From: Acetobacter indonesiensis
GTDB taxonomy: Bacteria; Pseudomonadota; Alphaproteobacteria; Acetobacterales; Acetobacteraceae
DNA length: 64,000 bases
NCBI RefSeq assembly: GCF_000963945.1
Contig: NZ_BAMW01000078.1
Location: 1 to 64,000 of the forward strand
Direction of reading: 5' to 3'
Shown one piece after another: positions 8,711 to 20,584 of the stretch; position 1 is the first letter of the stretch, and every line of letters starts with the position of its first letter. The notes below the pieces were generated by a model. It was not told the origin of the DNA. It searched no databases and saw only the letters and a program-made list of their open reading frames with translations. Both the position numbers and the translations under genes were made by a program.

Positions 8711-9340
8711 CTAAAATATATGCTGACCGCCTTGCCAAAAGAGAAGTGCCGCAAGGAAGAGCATAATGCACCCAATAAGCATGTCTAAAACGCGCCACGC
8801 TTGGGGTTTGGCAAAAATGGGCTGAAGCAAGCGGGCTCCATACCCCAAAGAGGCGAACCAAAGAAAACTGGCGGATGCAGCCCCTGCGGCAAAAAACGGT
8901 CGTAATGCGATAGGTTGTGCGGTTGAAGCTGTGCCCATCAACAAAACAGTATCAAGATACACATGCGGATTGAGCCACGTAAAAGCTGCAACAGCAGCAA
9001 GCGCTTTCCCAAGAGAAACAGATTGCGCTTGTGTCACGGTCATACTGTCCTGGTTTTTAGCGCGTTGCAGGGATTTTAGGCCATACCATGCCAGAAACAG
9101 GGCTCCAGAAAGGGCAAAGGCCGTAGAAAGCTGAGGAACCCTGTTCAGGAAAGCGCCCATCCCACTTACGCCAGCAACAATCAGAAGAGCGTCCGATAGT
9201 CCACAGAAGAGGACAATCATCCCGACATCCTCTTTCTTCAGGCCTTGTCGGAGCACAAACAGATTTTGTGCTCCGATCGCGACAATGAGGGAGGCAGATA
9301 GCGCAAATCCAGCAAAGAATGGGAGAAGATAGCAGATCAT
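8711..9340 (-). CDS. LysE/ArgO-family amino acid exporter
   Basis: An inner-membrane exporter of basic amino acids. The protein is 209 aa with about six hydrophobic segments and the family opening FFAGFALSASLIVAIGAQN, followed by VLRQGLKKEDV. LNPHVYLDTVLLMG is the conserved LysE loop. The divergent neighbour is an ArgP/LysG-type LysR regulator, the classic partner that senses lysine or arginine. Substrate choice between Lys and Arg cannot be read from the sequence. Confidence 0.88.
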   Translation of the reverse strand: MICYLLPFFAGFALSASLIVAIGAQNLFVLRQGLKKEDVGMIVLFCGLSDALLIVAGVSGMGAFLNRVPQLSTAFALSGALFLAWYGLKSLQRAKNQDSMTVTQAQSVSLGKALAAVAAFTWLNPHVYLDTVLLMGTASTAQPIALRPFFAAGAASASFLWFASLGYGARLLQPIFAKPQAWRVLDMLIGCIMLFLAALLFWQGGQHIF

Positions 9341-9394
9341 AGGGGCGTCATAGAGAAATCCACATGATAAATAAAACTTGTTTTTTTCAATTCA

Positions 9395-10318
9395 ATGAAG
9401 AAAAACTTAATCATGCTGGATTATGCTGCTCTTGCCGTTGTGAGTGCCGTTGTGAGTGAAGGCTCATTTGAAGGAGCTGCACGACTTATGGGTCTTACCC
9501 CTTCGGCTGTGTCGCAACGTGTGCGAAGTTATGAGGAACGCTTAGGTTCCTTGCTGATCATCAGGGGCAGCCCGTGTAGGCCGACGGATCTGGGGCGGTC
9601 ATTATGTGCGCATGTTGATAGGGTGCGTCTTTTGGAAGCTGATATTCCTCACTTGTCCGAGGAGGCTGGAGGAGAAAGGGCGTATCCAGTCAGTTTAAAA
9701 ATTGCCGTCAATGCGGATAGTCTTGCGACATGGTTTCCTGATGCTATGGCTTCATTCATCAAACAATCCGGTATTTTTTTAGAACTTTATGCGGAAGATG
9801 AAAGCCATACAGTAGAGCATGTTCGGTCTGGTGCAGTTATGGCAGCGATTACAGCGGATGCTGAACCCGTTACTGGCAGCAAAATAGTGAGGCTTGGGCA
9901 TCTTCAGTATATTGCCTGTGCAAGTCCTGGTTTTGTTAAGCAGTTTTTCGCGAACGGCTTTACTCCTCACTCTTTTCAAACCGCGCCGTGTATCTGCTTT
10001 GATAAAAAGGATGGTCTGCAAAGCCGCTGGCTTCAGGCAACACAAGGGGTATCCGTACCCAAGCAGGTCCACTACGTGCCCTCTACTCAGGGCTTTCTAG
10101 ACTTTATTTTGGCTGGGTTAGGGTGGGGACTGCAACCGCTTTCTCTTGCTCGGGATTATCTGAAGCAAGGACTGCTGCTTCCTCTGGGTTCTGATCATTT
10201 TATGGATGTGGATTTATACTGGGTCTGCCCAAGGTTGAAGAATAAGCTCATGGAAGACCTTACTCGCCATTTAATGCAGTACTGTGCTGCTACGACCAAT
10301 TTGGTAGATAAAAAATAA
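9395..10318 (+). CDS. ArgP/LysG-type LysR transcriptional regulator
   Basis: Activator of the divergent LysE exporter gene. The N-terminal winged helix reads EGSFEGAARLMGLTPSAVSQ, and the effector-binding domain runs from about residue 95. Family members start MLDYxxL, which matches the second methionine (ATG at 9413), so the true protein may be six residues shorter than this frame. The 54-72 base gap to lysE should contain both promoters. Confidence 0.88.
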   Translation: MKKNLIMLDYAALAVVSAVVSEGSFEGAARLMGLTPSAVSQRVRSYEERLGSLLIIRGSPCRPTDLGRSLCAHVDRVRLLEADIPHLSEEAGGERAYPVSLKIAVNADSLATWFPDAMASFIKQSGIFLELYAEDESHTVEHVRSGAVMAAITADAEPVTGSKIVRLGHLQYIACASPGFVKQFFANGFTPHSFQTAPCICFDKKDGLQSRWLQATQGVSVPKQVHYVPSTQGFLDFILAGLGWGLQPLSLARDYLKQGLLLPLGSDHFMDVDLYWVCPRLKNKLMEDLTRHLMQYCAATTNLVDKK

Positions 10319-10330
10319 AGATGTCTTTTG

Positions 10331-11296
10331 CTAGCGGCTGTGACCGAAGCGCTTTCTGTATTCTATAGGTGTGATTCCCAGGTGACGTTGAAAAACACGT
10401 CGTAAGGTTCGGACAAACCCAAAGCCAGAGTCAGCAGCCACAACCTTAAGAGGACTTCTGCCTGCTTCAAGAAGGCTACGGGCGATTGCCAGTCGTGTTT
10501 GTTCGACCCATTGCGCGGGGGACAAGCCAGTTTCCTGCGTGAAAAGCCGTGTCAGTTGCCGTCGCTCCAACTGCATAATCTCTGCCATCACGTCAACGCT
10601 GTAAGTGGCAGAGGGGTGTTCCATGATTTGCCGTTGTAAAGATTGGAGGGCTGATCTTCCCGCGGGAGACAATTCTTTCTGTCGGCTATACTGTCTTTGC
10701 CCTCCCGGTCGTTTGTAAAAAAGAATAAGCTGACGTGCGACATCACGCGCAATTTTTTCACCCAGATCTTCTCTCACCAGAGCAAGAGCCAGATCTAAAC
10801 CGGAGGAAACCCCAGCAGCAGTACGAACCGGGCCATCTTCTTCCACAATGGAATCTGCATTGACCGTGATTGTGGGGAAGCGTTGTCGAACAGGGTCAAC
10901 ATCAGCCCAATGAGCTGTTATTTTTTTGTTATTTAGTAGGCCAGTTGCGGCCAGCGAAAACACCCCACCACAAATTGAACCAAAGCGTCGGGCCTGTGGT
11001 GCCGTGTCAGAAAGCCATTGTATGAACTCTGGTGCTGGCAAACTGTGTGCGGCATCTGGGGCGCCAGCAACCAGAAGGGTATCGATCGACAAAGGATTGA
11101 GGTCTTGAAGACGATAGTCTGCCTGTAAAGCAAACCCGCATGAACTTCGAATGGATTTCTGGGGTGCTGCAATAACAGACCGATAAACAGGCCGCCCATG
11201 CAGAGTATTTGCTTCGGCAAATACATCTGCCGGGCCAGCAATATCCATCAGTTGCACGTTGTCATTGACGACAAAGACAATCAGAAGTTCTGTCAC
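10331..11296 (-). CDS. GlxA-family AraC regulator with DJ-1/PfpI domain
   Basis: Residues 1-170 form a DJ-1/PfpI-like sensor domain with the nucleophile-elbow cysteine in GSICGGVFSLA. Residues about 220-321 carry an AraC-type double helix-turn-helix (DVMAEIMQLERRQLTRLFTQ, then GFGFVRTLRRVFQRHLGITP). Family members activate catabolic operons (for example GbdR and CdhR), and the DJ-1 domain usually serves as a ligand sensor. The gene follows the AarC-like CoA-transferase by 19 bases on the same strand, so it may control that gene. Confidence 0.88.
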   Translation of the reverse strand: MTELLIVFVVNDNVQLMDIAGPADVFAEANTLHGRPVYRSVIAAPQKSIRSSCGFALQADYRLQDLNPLSIDTLLVAGAPDAAHSLPAPEFIQWLSDTAPQARRFGSICGGVFSLAATGLLNNKKITAHWADVDPVRQRFPTITVNADSIVEEDGPVRTAAGVSSGLDLALALVREDLGEKIARDVARQLILFYKRPGGQRQYSRQKELSPAGRSALQSLQRQIMEHPSATYSVDVMAEIMQLERRQLTRLFTQETGLSPAQWVEQTRLAIARSLLEAGRSPLKVVAADSGFGFVRTLRRVFQRHLGITPIEYRKRFGHSR

Positions 11297-11315
11297 GTGT
11301 TTCCCTTAACCAAGT

Positions 11316-13242
<1,927 letters not shown>

Positions 13243-13686
13243 TTAAAATTGCTTGTATGGTAAAAATTTTCCGCTAAGAACAATTTTTACACGATCTCCA
13301 GCGTTATTTTCTTCTCTCTGGATAGCCATATTAAAGTCTATAGCGCTCATAATACCGTCGCCAAATTCTTCATGGATCAAGGCTTTGAGTGTGCTTCCAT
13401 ATACGTTCAACATTTCATAAAACCGATAAAGAACGGGGTCTGTTGGAATGGCGGTTGGCAAAGTTCCTTTGGATGGAACAACCTGCAACCATTTTACTTC
13501 TTCGTCTGTAAGATCAAAAATCTCTCCTACAATCGCCGCCTGACTTTCATTGAACGTCATTTGCCCAAGGCAGGCGGCTGTAACCCACTCTTTGCTTGAA
13601 CCAACCTTCTTGGCGATATCTGCCCAATTTAATCCTTTTAAGACTTTTGTTGAGATGATTTTTTCAGTTACAAGCAGGCGATTCAT
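13243..13686 (-). CDS. cynS: Cyanase (cyanate hydratase)
   Basis: Converts cyanate plus bicarbonate to ammonia and two CO2. The protein is 147 aa (E. coli 156). The N-terminal helical domain resembles a lambda-repressor fold (GLNWADIAKKVGSSKEWV), and the C-terminal catalytic domain reads DPVLYRFYEMLNVYG and GDGIMSAIDFNM. The catalytic triad is intact with the correct spacing: R88, E91 and S114 correspond to R96, E99 and S122 of E. coli. It lies at the 3' end of a same-strand series with a NrtA/CynA-type ABC transporter, matching the cyanobacterial pairing of cyanate transporter and cyanase. Confidence 0.95.
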   Translation of the reverse strand: MNRLLVTEKIISTKVLKGLNWADIAKKVGSSKEWVTAACLGQMTFNESQAAIVGEIFDLTDEEVKWLQVVPSKGTLPTAIPTDPVLYRFYEMLNVYGSTLKALIHEEFGDGIMSAIDFNMAIQREENNAGDRVKIVLSGKFLPYKQF

Positions 13687-13777
13687 GGCAGTAAGTTCCT
13701 AAAGAATTTACAAGAGAACATTAAGAATATAGCGAATTAAAAATCTTAAACAAAAACAATCAAATGGGAACCAAATT

Positions 13778-14674
13778 TTATTGGTCGAGTAATGCCAACG
13801 CTGCAACCACACGGTTTTGATCGCATTCAGCCAAAGGTAAAATTGGGCGAGGAGGCAGGGCATTTGATAGCTTGAGGTGATTAGCTGCAGCGTAAGCTAC
13901 GCGAAGGCTGCCAAATTCTCGAAACAGTTCCCATAAAGGCAAAAGATTCTGTTGGTGCTGCTCGACGGTGGTGGGGTCTTCTACGGCTACAGCATCCACT
14001 AATGCACGAGCAATCTTCGGTAAAAAGCCGCCAAGGACGCTGAACCAGCCATCGCATCGTGCGAAAAGAGCTTCTGCAGCAATCCAGTCCCCACTATAAC
14101 CAATCGCAATTTTACCAACTGGACTTTGACGCATTTGCTTTAGTTCTGCTGCTACGTCTCCTTCTTTTGGAGGCGGCATCTTCACAGCCTGAACAGTCGG
14201 TAGGTCTGCCAGACGTCCCAACAGCTCTTGGCTGAAAGTGAAATGCGTAGTGCTGGGATTATTATAAATACAAAGAGGAAGATCCGTTACTTCTGCAACA
14301 GCTTTATAATGCTGAAACGCTTCCTCCTGTGTCAGCGGGGCGTAGGAGACTGGAGCCAGAAGTAGGCCGTCAGCACCTTCTGCAGCCGCGTCACGCGCAA
14401 GATTTTGAGCATCATCTGTGCGTAATGAACCTATCCCGACAATAAGAGGTGTTTTTCCTCCCACGGCTTGTATCGCCGCACGGACAGCCCGTTTTCTTTC
14501 CGTCCGCGTGAGATAAGCATAAACCCCTGTGCTGCCAAGCAGCCCGATAGAGTCTACGTTATGAGCAGAAAGATGCTCGGCCAGCATCATAACGTCATCG
14601 GTATTAACAATGCCATGTTCATCAGCCGGAGTAATGGGAAAGGCAGAAAGACCGTGAAACAATGACATTTTCAA
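13778..14674 (-). CDS. DapA-family aldolase/lyase
   Basis: A class I aldolase of the dihydrodipicolinate synthase / N-acetylneuraminate lyase superfamily, 298 aa. The Schiff-base lysine lies in VQAVKMPPP, the catalytic tyrosine in LCIYNNPSTTHF, and the glycine-rich pyruvate site in GLLGSTGVYAYL. The sequence departs from true DapA around these motifs (STGVYAYL rather than the usual GTTGE), so lysine synthesis is unlikely. Substrate is unknown. It lies between cyanase (91 bases downstream) and a small lipoprotein. An ATG two codons in is an alternative start. Confidence 0.8.
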   Translation of the reverse strand: MKMSLFHGLSAFPITPADEHGIVNTDDVMMLAEHLSAHNVDSIGLLGSTGVYAYLTRTERKRAVRAAIQAVGGKTPLIVGIGSLRTDDAQNLARDAAAEGADGLLLAPVSYAPLTQEEAFQHYKAVAEVTDLPLCIYNNPSTTHFTFSQELLGRLADLPTVQAVKMPPPKEGDVAAELKQMRQSPVGKIAIGYSGDWIAAEALFARCDGWFSVLGGFLPKIARALVDAVAVEDPTTVEQHQQNLLPLWELFREFGSLRVAYAAANHLKLSNALPPRPILPLAECDQNRVVAALALLDQ

Positions 14675-14784
14675 ATCTCACTCATGGAAAGCACTTTGAC
14701 GCCTATGGATTTCAGGTAGCGTTTGGTATTGTGTAAAGCTTGCCCGATACATAGTTTATTGTCGACTGGTGCAGTATGACTTGT

Positions 14785-14973
14785 CTACATGGAATCTTCA
14801 CACTGCTTCCGTAGCCTCTGTATGGCGTCTGGAGGCATGGGGGCAGTCATCAAGGAATGGTAGTTCATACAGGCAGGCGTAGCATTAGACCGATGTTGAG
14901 ACTGGTGCGCACAGCCAGCGAGCATAGTGGTTAGAAAGGCTATTGTCAGCCAGTTACAAATCATACCTATCAC
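14785..14973 (-). CDS. Small lipoprotein, function unknown
   Basis: About 62 aa. A lipoprotein signal peptide (ICNWLTIAFLTTMLAGC) ends at the lipobox LAGC, leaving a mature part of roughly 40 residues with two further cysteines. The GTG at 14973 is chosen because GGGAAG lies six bases upstream; an ATG at 14964 is possible. The longer frame upstream (to 15165) shows no protein-like composition and no ribosome site. It probably sits in the membrane facing the periplasm. I do not recognise the family. Confidence 0.5.
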   Translation of the reverse strand: MIGMICNWLTIAFLTTMLAGCAHQSQHRSNATPACMNYHSLMTAPMPPDAIQRLRKQCEDSM

Positions 14974-15182
14974 GTTGTTCTTCCCACAATTAACGTGTCC
15001 CCAGTCTTTTTGTCTGATGCTCTGAGCAATCGCAATATTTTGCGGGAGTACAGACAATCTTCTCCTAATTGTAATCACTAAAGTGTTGCTTAGGTGGGAG
15101 AGTGAGTAAATATTATTCATTATTACAAAAAATACAAAACATTTTGTAATAGAATTATTTTTCAAATTTGTAATTTTTGTAA

Positions 15183-15974
15183 TTACTTGTTGGGTTTCAC
15201 AAGAAAATCCATAATGTGTTTGCGAAGGTCTGAATAGCCTTCCTGATGATGGATTTCTGTCCGTGATCTATTCTTTGGAAGAGGGTTCTCCACAATTTCT
15301 GCTATGTGTGCGTTTGGTCCTGTGCTCATAAGAACAAGACGATCAGCCAGCAGGATAGCTTCATCGATATCATGGGTAATCATGAAGACTGTTTGGCTTG
15401 TCTGGGTGCAAATGTTCAAAAGCTCGTCCTGAATGACGCCACGTGTCAGGGCATCAAGGGCACCAAAAGGTTCATCCATCAAAAGCAGTTCTGGCGTTGT
15501 CGAAAAAGCACGCGCGATGCCCACACGCTGCCGCATACCACCGGATAGTTCTGCTGGGCGTTTATGGATGGCTCCTGTCAAATTAACCAATTCCAGATAA
15601 TGTTCTGTTTTTTTCTGAACATCCTCACGTGGCATAGCAGGGTGCCGCGCACGGATAGCCATGGCAACATTTTGTTCAACAGTTAGCCACGGCATAAGGG
15701 CGTGTCCTTGAAAAACAACACCTCGGTCTAGTCCCGGACCTTTGATTGCATGACCGTTTATTGAAACCTGTCCTGAAGTGGCCACTTCAAGACCTGCCAG
15801 AATGTTCAGAATTGTGCTTTTTCCGCATCCAGAATGGCCGATCATGCAAACAAATTCGCCACGAGCAATGCTGAAAGAAATATCAGAAAAAACAGACGGG
15901 TTATTTTTTGTGTATTGCTTCTCTAGTTGATTAACTGTGACCAAGGGAAGAGGCTGGTTTATTCTATTCTGCAT
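15183..15974 (-). CDS. Nitrate/sulfonate-type ABC transporter ATP-binding protein
   Basis: Cytosolic ATPase of the NrtD/SsuB/TauB group. Walker A is GHSGCGKST, the signature motif LSGGMRQR, Walker B LLLMDEP, and the H-loop lies in MITHDIDEA. The start at 15974 is favoured by GGAGAG six bases upstream; the frame opens further up at 16001 inside the permease gene. It overlaps the end of the permease gene by 11 bases, so the two are coupled. Confidence 0.92.
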   Translation of the reverse strand: MQNRINQPLPLVTVNQLEKQYTKNNPSVFSDISFSIARGEFVCMIGHSGCGKSTILNILAGLEVATSGQVSINGHAIKGPGLDRGVVFQGHALMPWLTVEQNVAMAIRARHPAMPREDVQKKTEHYLELVNLTGAIHKRPAELSGGMRQRVGIARAFSTTPELLLMDEPFGALDALTRGVIQDELLNICTQTSQTVFMITHDIDEAILLADRLVLMSTGPNAHIAEIVENPLPKNRSRTEIHHQEGYSDLRKHIMDFLVKPNK

Positions 15975-16824
15975 AACTAACTCTCCGTTGCAGAGCTGCA
16001 AAGGTTGTGTCCAGGATCATTCCAGTAATCCCAATAAGCAAAACAGCCAGTATCACATTAGAAATGGAAAGATTATTCCATTGGTTCCAGACAAAATAAC
16101 CGATACCAGAGCTTCCAACCAACATTTCTGCCGCTATGATAGCAAGCCATGCGATACCCAAGCCGACACGCATCCCAGTGACAATGGTCGGTGCAGATGC
16201 GGGAAGAATGATAAGCCAGAGGCGTCTGGCCCATCCCAGTTCCAATGTTTTAGCAACGTCTAGCCATTCTTTCCGTAATCTGCTGACGCCAAAAGACGTG
16301 TTAAGTAATATTGGCCAAACAGAACAGATAAAAATAACAAAGATCCCACACTCTTCCGCATTTTTAATGGTGTAGAGTGCAATTGGCATCCACGCTAGTG
16401 GCGAAATTGGTCGCAAAATCTGAATAAATGGATTTAAGGCGGCCCGCAGAATAGGCTGTTGCCCCAATAGGAGGCCTAAAGGAACAGCGACAAGAACTGC
16501 AAGCCCATAACCAATAATAACACGGTATAGCGAAGCGCCTAATTGCCAACCAATCCCACGATCATTTGTGCTAGTGTTATGAAAGGGGGCTTTCAGTTCT
16601 TGCCATGCCTCTAAGGCAAATTGCCGCGGAGACGGGAAGTTATGATCAGGCTGTTGGGTAGCCTGCGTATGGCCCATCAAGATCTCGTATTCTCTGTTTT
16701 CAGCAGAGATGTCGTGCGACTGAATGCTATTTGACTCTGTAAGATATTGCCAAGAGAATAGCAAAATCAAAGCAAGGATGAGGCTGAGCACAACCCCCTT
16801 GAGGTGATCCGCTCTACTCATCAT
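15964..16824 (-). CDS. Nitrate/sulfonate-type ABC transporter permease
   Basis: Inner-membrane BPD_transp_1 permease, 286 aa, with about six membrane segments. The EAA loop is visible as EWLDVAKTLELGWARRLW followed by ILPASAPTIVTG, and PISPLAWMPIALY is typical of NrtB/SsuC proteins. Its ATG overlaps the stop of the substrate-binding protein gene by four bases (ATGA). Confidence 0.92.
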   Translation of the reverse strand: MMSRADHLKGVVLSLILALILLFSWQYLTESNSIQSHDISAENREYEILMGHTQATQQPDHNFPSPRQFALEAWQELKAPFHNTSTNDRGIGWQLGASLYRVIIGYGLAVLVAVPLGLLLGQQPILRAALNPFIQILRPISPLAWMPIALYTIKNAEECGIFVIFICSVWPILLNTSFGVSRLRKEWLDVAKTLELGWARRLWLIILPASAPTIVTGMRVGLGIAWLAIIAAEMLVGSSGIGYFVWNQWNNLSISNVILAVLLIGITGMILDTTFAALQRRVSYAE

Positions 16825-18077
16825 GGCTTGGTGCCTTGTGTGGATGGGTACGTCGAGGCCGTGAAAGGCACTCCTAAAACCTGAAAGTCAGGATAATTCG
16901 TATTTTCAGGAGAGGGGAGGTCAGCTAACGCAAGCGCCGTCGCTTGACGGCGGACATCAGGCAGAAGAAAAACTTGCTCAACGATGTTTCTACTATCAAC
17001 TGACCGAGGAATGTAGCCCCAGCGTTGCATTTGTTCCATCATCCAAACCCCGGAGGAATAGTAAGGAAAGGGGCTGAATTCGGCGCGATGCAGGTTATTT
17101 TTAACGTTTCCCAGACCATCGGCATAATGTCCGGTCAGTCCTTGCCGGATGACTAGTTCTGAGTGATTTAGATATTCGGGTTTAGAGAGAATCTGAGCAG
17201 CTTCCAAACGATTTTCCATTTTATGCATGAAAGCAGCGGCACGTATCATGGCGCGCTGGACCGCTGCATACGTGTTTGGGTTTTCTGCAATGAATTCCTC
17301 TGTCATGCCCAACGCACAACATGGGTGACCATCCCATATTTCAGCTGTTAGAATATGTAGAAAACCAATTTCGTTTATCACTGCACGCTGATTGAATGGT
17401 TCTGGCCCCAAAAAGCCATCAATATTTCCTGCACGGAGATTAGCGACCATTTCGGGTGGGGCAGTGACGCGTAGTGTCACGTCATGATCAGGGTCTAAGC
17501 CGTAATGCGCCAGATAAGCTCGGAGCATAAGATTATGCATGGAAAACTCGAAAGGGATGGCAAAAGTCATACCCTTCCAGTCTCGTGGATCGCGGCGCTC
17601 TCTATGCTTCAATGCCAGTGTAATCGCTTGCCCGTTAATGTTTTGCATGGTGACTGCACGAACGGGATGCGGGGTATGCCCCGCACCGGCTGAAAGAGCC
17701 AGTGGCATGGGGGAAAGCAGATGGGATGCGTCAAAACTACCGTTTAGGAGATTGTCGCGTATAAGGGCCCAGCCCGGGGTTTTTCTGAGTTCAACGGTAA
17801 TGCCCTCATCCTGAAAGTACCCTTTTGCTTGCGCCATAATCAAAGGAGCAGCACAACTGATTGGGACGAAGCCAATTTTCAACGCTTTTTTTTCAACCGG
17901 ATACGGCACTGCAGCATGGGATTGCGTTGCTATGCCGGACAAGGCAGCACCAAGCGTACTTGCCATGAACCCGCGGCGAGTAAACCCATGCAAATCACCG
18001 CAAGGGCAAGGGAGCACAGGAACTGTTTCAGGGCAGGCCAACTGTGGTCTGCGAAAGATGTTTGAAAGATTTTTCAT
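16821..18077 (-). CDS. NrtA/CynA-like substrate-binding protein with Tat signal
   Basis: Periplasmic receptor of the ABC system. The N-terminus carries a twin-arginine motif (TRRGFM) before a hydrophobic stretch, so it is probably exported folded by Tat. The mature part is of the NMT1/NrtA type: GFVPISCAAPLIMAQAKGYF, PFEFSMHNLMLRAYLAHYG and GFLGPEPFNQRAV are hallmarks of the nitrate/bicarbonate/cyanate (NrtA, CmpA, CynA) branch rather than the taurine or sulfonate branch. Four bases separate it from the upstream rubredoxin reductase gene. Cyanate, nitrate or a related anion is the best guess, supported by the cyanase gene downstream. Confidence 0.88.
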   Translation of the reverse strand: MKNLSNIFRRPQLACPETVPVLPCPCGDLHGFTRRGFMASTLGAALSGIATQSHAAVPYPVEKKALKIGFVPISCAAPLIMAQAKGYFQDEGITVELRKTPGWALIRDNLLNGSFDASHLLSPMPLALSAGAGHTPHPVRAVTMQNINGQAITLALKHRERRDPRDWKGMTFAIPFEFSMHNLMLRAYLAHYGLDPDHDVTLRVTAPPEMVANLRAGNIDGFLGPEPFNQRAVINEIGFLHILTAEIWDGHPCCALGMTEEFIAENPNTYAAVQRAMIRAAAFMHKMENRLEAAQILSKPEYLNHSELVIRQGLTGHYADGLGNVKNNLHRAEFSPFPYYSSGVWMMEQMQRWGYIPRSVDSRNIVEQVFLLPDVRRQATALALADLPSPENTNYPDFQVLGVPFTASTYPSTQGTKP

Positions 18078-18081
18078 GCAG

Positions 18082-19425
18082 TCAGGCTTTCAATGTGGCC
18101 GTAATAGTGTGGCCTTGTTTCTGCTGCATAAGCAGGTGGGAAGGGGACGATTCGATAACCTCCCATGCTCGTTCAGGGGCAGGTTTTCCTCGTAATTCCA
18201 GAGGCATAATCTGGCTTTTAAGGCGAATAGTTGGATATGTATGTTTATGCTGCTTGCGCGGAAGGTTAAGGAGCGTGTGCGCAATGGTATCAGCTTGGGC
18301 TGCAATTGGTGCGATATAACGGCAGGTTTCTCCATTTAGACTGATGCAGTCTCCCAAAGCATAAATTGACGGATTACTTGTCTGAAGTGTCACTTCATCA
18401 ACAATAATTCCTTGGTCTGTCAGAAGGTTTGCCATGTGTGCTAACCGAAGATCCGTTTCCAGACCAACTGCGGATATAATGATATCGCTCTCAAACGACT
18501 GTCCGGATGAAAGAGTGATAGTCTTTCCGTGGGCATGGGGACTGACAGCCGCAACTGTTGTTTTGGTGATGACGGTAATACCGCACTGGCGCAGCCGTTG
18601 TTCTAGTAAAGTGCCAGCGTGGGCTGGGACCAGAGTGTCAAGGGGAAACGGGCCTTGAGTTATGAGTGTGACCGCATGTCCAGCTGTCGCGGCGTCCTCA
18701 GCCAGTTCACATCCGACTAAGCCTGCTCCTACCACGGTAATACGGCGAGGCTGAGAGCCAATATGATCACGCAATTTCAGCCATGTGTTAAGGGTATTAA
18801 TTTGCCAGACTAAAGATGTAGGAAGGGAAGGTAACGTAATGGGTTTGGCACCCTGAGCGATCACCAGATTTTTGTAGTTCAGTGTTCCACGTGTTGTACG
18901 CAAGCGGCGTGCGGCAGCATCCAAACCAACCGCTGCTGTTTGTGCAAGCAGACGAATATTTAGGCGTGCTGCTGCTTGCTGGCCCGTCTCTTTGCAGAGT
19001 GTTTCATGTGTCAAGTTGCGTGTCAGCGCGACTGAGAGTTCAGGCTTTATATAAACATCGCCAGAACAGGCAGTGACGAGTGTGATCGCTACAGACGCGT
19101 CGAGTTCACGTAATTTTCGTGCGACAGCCCATCCTGCTGTGCCTGCCCCGAGAATAACGATGGAGTCCGTTTTCTGACGCGTGATAGCGGGTGCTACTTT
19201 TGGTTGATATGCTGGAGCGGGGCTGGGGATATAGAGTTCAAAGTCGGCTTTTGTGACGCCACATAACGGGCAATACCAGTCATTAGGAATATCTTCAAAA
19301 CGTGTGCCAGGTGCTATGCCACTATCCGGGTCTCCCTTTGCCTCATCATAAATCCAGCCGCAAACGGTGCAGATATAGGTTGCGACAGAAGGCTTTTCTG
19401 GGTGCGTTGTAGACGGGGAAGTCAT
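18082..19425 (-). CDS. Rubredoxin-FAD-dependent reductase fusion
   Basis: An electron-transfer protein. Residues 14-65 are a rubredoxin with iron ligands C19/C22 (CTVCG) and C52/C55 (CPLCG). Residues from about 90 form an NAD(P)H:rubredoxin reductase: the FAD site reads [17 protein letters not shown], the NAD(P) site [17 protein letters not shown], and the second FAD motif [10 protein letters not shown]. Separate AlkG and AlkT proteins do this in alkane hydroxylation; here both are one chain of 447 aa. It overlaps the acyl-CoA-dehydrogenase-like gene by four bases, so it probably supplies electrons to that enzyme or to an oxygenase reaction in the same operon. Confidence 0.9.
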   Translation of the reverse strand: MTSPSTTHPEKPSVATYICTVCGWIYDEAKGDPDSGIAPGTRFEDIPNDWYCPLCGVTKADFELYIPSPAPAYQPKVAPAITRQKTDSIVILGAGTAGWAVARKLRELDASVAITLVTACSGDVYIKPELSVALTRNLTHETLCKETGQQAAARLNIRLLAQTAAVGLDAAARRLRTTRGTLNYKNLVIAQGAKPITLPSLPTSLVWQINTLNTWLKLRDHIGSQPRRITVVGAGLVGCELAEDAATAGHAVTLITQGPFPLDTLVPAHAGTLLEQRLRQCGITVITKTTVAAVSPHAHGKTITLSSGQSFESDIIISAVGLETDLRLAHMANLLTDQGIIVDEVTLQTSNPSIYALGDCISLNGETCRYIAPIAAQADTIAHTLLNLPRKQHKHTYPTIRLKSQIMPLELRGKPAPERAWEVIESSPSHLLMQQKQGHTITATLKA

Positions 19426-20579
19426 AATGGCAGTTTCTCTCGAGAGAGTTGAGCCATTTCTGAGCGGAGATGTTTGATGGCAGGGGTTACAATAGCGACG
19501 AACTGGGCTTCTCGCATTCTTCTTTGTGGTGCTGCACTGCTGATGTACCCGCGCGCGCCCTGATGTAGTAAAGCAGATTGTGCTGCGCGCAATGCAAGTT
19601 CAGATCCCTGTTCCCGTGCATCAAGAACATTTAAGAGATAATCTGTGTCTGAAGCCTGGGGCTTCTGGGTAAGGGTAAGCACGCGATTGAGCAGATTGTC
19701 CAGTTCAGATTGAACAGTATCAGGGCGGTCTTCCAGATATTGGTTCACGTGTCCAAGTGGCCCTTCAACCGCACGCATACTATCAATCGCGCCCTGAATA
19801 ATACCTACAGCTAGACCGCATTGCAGAAGCAGAAACGGGATTCTGATGCGTTGCAGTAAGTCTCCGGCGGGAGCCGCGATAACATCCTGATTTGGGATGA
19901 AATGATTTTCCAGCCGAATGCCCCAAGTACTGGTTCCTTCCATGCCGGAGAAATGAGGGCATTTGAAAAGCATATCCGGCTTGTCAAACCGAAGCAGGAA
20001 AAGAACTTTTTCCGCACTGCTTCCATCAAGGCTTGCAACAGCGCCACAGTAGTGACCTGGGGCAATATGACTGACCCAGGGGAGCGTGCCATTGACATTG
20101 TATCCGCCTGCCGTGCGCGTCGCATGCAAGGCAATTTTTTCAATCCCTGCCAGCGCTTTTATGGGGTTGGATAAAGCCGTACCACCAAACTGTTCAGCGT
20201 TAAGGTGCTGGGTCAGCAGGGCATCATGTAAAGCCGCAGCAGGTGCTGCGGCGAGGTATAATGCACAGGCCATGTGGCACCATACAAGAAAACCAGTTGA
20301 ACCGCAGACGCGTGATACGGCGGCTAGCCCCTTGATAGCCTGCACCAGATCGGGATTTTCCTTATCCGAAAAAGGCGAAAAAATCCCTGCGTCTGCCAGA
20401 CCTTTCAAGATATCAAGCGGATAATATCCCTCTAGGTCAATTTTAACGACAAGATCTGCTAACTGGTTGGCGGCAATCTGCTCAATTTTTTCCAGCACAT
20501 GATCTCTCCCTTTATGGCCGACGCTATGCGGGGCTGTAGGTGTCAGGTCTGCTAATGGGGTGGATATGTGCTGGGTCAT
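19422..20579 (-). CDS. Acyl-CoA dehydrogenase-fold flavoenzyme
   Basis: 385 aa with the three-domain ACAD fold: an N-terminal helical domain ([21 protein letters not shown]), a central beta domain around [21 protein letters not shown], and a C-terminal helical domain ([26 protein letters not shown]). Members of this fold outside fatty acid oxidation include flavin-dependent monooxygenases (DszC, SfnB and HsaA types), and the operon context (ABC uptake, rubredoxin reductase, no thioesterase or hydratase) favours that role. Substrate unknown. It lies five bases after the OsmC-like gene and overlaps the rubredoxin reductase gene by four. Confidence 0.82.
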   Translation of the reverse strand: MTQHISTPLADLTPTAPHSVGHKGRDHVLEKIEQIAANQLADLVVKIDLEGYYPLDILKGLADAGIFSPFSDKENPDLVQAIKGLAAVSRVCGSTGFLVWCHMACALYLAAAPAAALHDALLTQHLNAEQFGGTALSNPIKALAGIEKIALHATRTAGGYNVNGTLPWVSHIAPGHYCGAVASLDGSSAEKVLFLLRFDKPDMLFKCPHFSGMEGTSTWGIRLENHFIPNQDVIAAPAGDLLQRIRIPFLLLQCGLAVGIIQGAIDSMRAVEGPLGHVNQYLEDRPDTVQSELDNLLNRVLTLTQKPQASDTDYLLNVLDAREQGSELALRAAQSALLHQGARGYISSAAPQRRMREAQFVAIVTPAIKHLRSEMAQLSREKLPL

Positions 20580-20584
20580 AAGAC

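Noticed and set aside
14660-14680. TTCAAATC resembling a tRNA T-loop
   Set aside because: No acceptor, D or anticodon arms can be formed around it, and it lies over the start of the DapA-like gene.
14974-15165. N-terminal extension of the small lipoprotein frame
   Set aside because: Adds residues with no signal character before an evident lipoprotein signal; the GTG at 14973 has a good ribosome site.
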